A DNA stretch of 5,902 nt. It comes from a bacterium (lineage in GTDB: Bacteria; Desulfobacterota; DSWW01). The stretch spans positions 1 through 5,902 of the forward strand of contig JAUWSZ010000190.1 of the NCBI GenBank assembly GCA_030609865.1. Reading direction: 5' to 3'. Below the pieces are notes generated by a model. That model did not search any database. It saw only the letters and a program-made list of their open reading frames with translations, and was not told the DNA's origin. This document shows positions 5,770-5,902 of the stretch, in pieces; position 1 is the first letter of the stretch, and each line of letters starts with the position of its first letter. Made by a program: the position numbers and the translations under genes.

Positions 5770-5788
5770 GAATCCGGCCTGATGTCCT
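5759..5788 (-). promoter_or_regulatory. Candidate promoter of the HU gene
   Basis: Reading the minus strand, AGGACA (5788-5783) is followed after 18 bp by TATAAA (5764-5759). Transcription would start near 5752, leaving a short leader that holds the ribosome binding site. A second, more distal candidate lies in the AT-rich tract: TTGAAA (5866-5861), 17 bp, TATGTA (5843-5838). The tract at about 5838-5866 is the most AT-rich in the window and could act as a promoter-enhancing element. Confidence 0.4.
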
Positions 5789-5902
5789 TGCCTGGCAATT
5801 GACTCATCGACCCTTTGAAGGTAGTTGATTTCCGTCTTACATAATATATTAAAACATATATTTCAAGGTAAAAATGGCAAAATGGGGCCGAGCAGGAAAA
5901 AA

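Overview
The window reads as a chromosomal segment of a fairly GC-rich Gram-negative bacterium. The best guess is a member of the Desulfobacterota (former Deltaproteobacteria). This rests on the lipoprotein signal plus LysM architecture, an HU protein of the type common there, an EF-G of the second (non-str-operon) type resembling Geobacter-like EF-G2 as I recall it, and an N-terminal domain I associate with hypothetical proteins of that phylum. These taxonomic points are recollection; no search was run.

Layout. Positions 1-150 hold no gene I can support. A large membrane-anchored TPR protein lies on the minus strand (151-1713). A 233-bp divergent intergenic region separates it from a plus-strand outer-membrane-type lipoprotein with two LysM domains and TPR-like helices (1947-2966). 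A 345-bp gap (2967-3311) follows. Its left part is an approximately 200-bp imperfect inverted repeat starting at the lipoprotein stop codon. Its right part is the promoter and structured leader of an EF-G gene (3312-5360). A short convergent region (5361-5446) contains a strong 12-bp-stem hairpin that probably ends transcription from both sides. The minus-strand gene for an HU-type nucleoid protein follows (5447-5728), with its upstream region (5729-5902) carrying a 14-bp perfect palindrome over a possible -10 box.

How the parts relate. The two divergent TPR genes could form an envelope pair: one protein is anchored in the inner membrane with a large periplasmic TPR domain, the other is tethered to the outer membrane and binds peptidoglycan. 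That link is inference from position and architecture. EF-G and HU are housekeeping-type genes that merely converge. The EF-G is a full-length GTPase but departs from canonical EF-G in domain IV: the tip histidine is replaced by arginine and the GGxGQ motif is missing. It stands alone rather than beside rpsL, rpsG or tuf, so it is best read as a paralogue.

The points most worth a second look are seven tandem 8-residue repeats just before the TPR protein's membrane helix, the 200-bp inverted repeat, and the altered domain IV of the EF-G. I found no clear defence system, CRISPR array, transposase or RNA gene.
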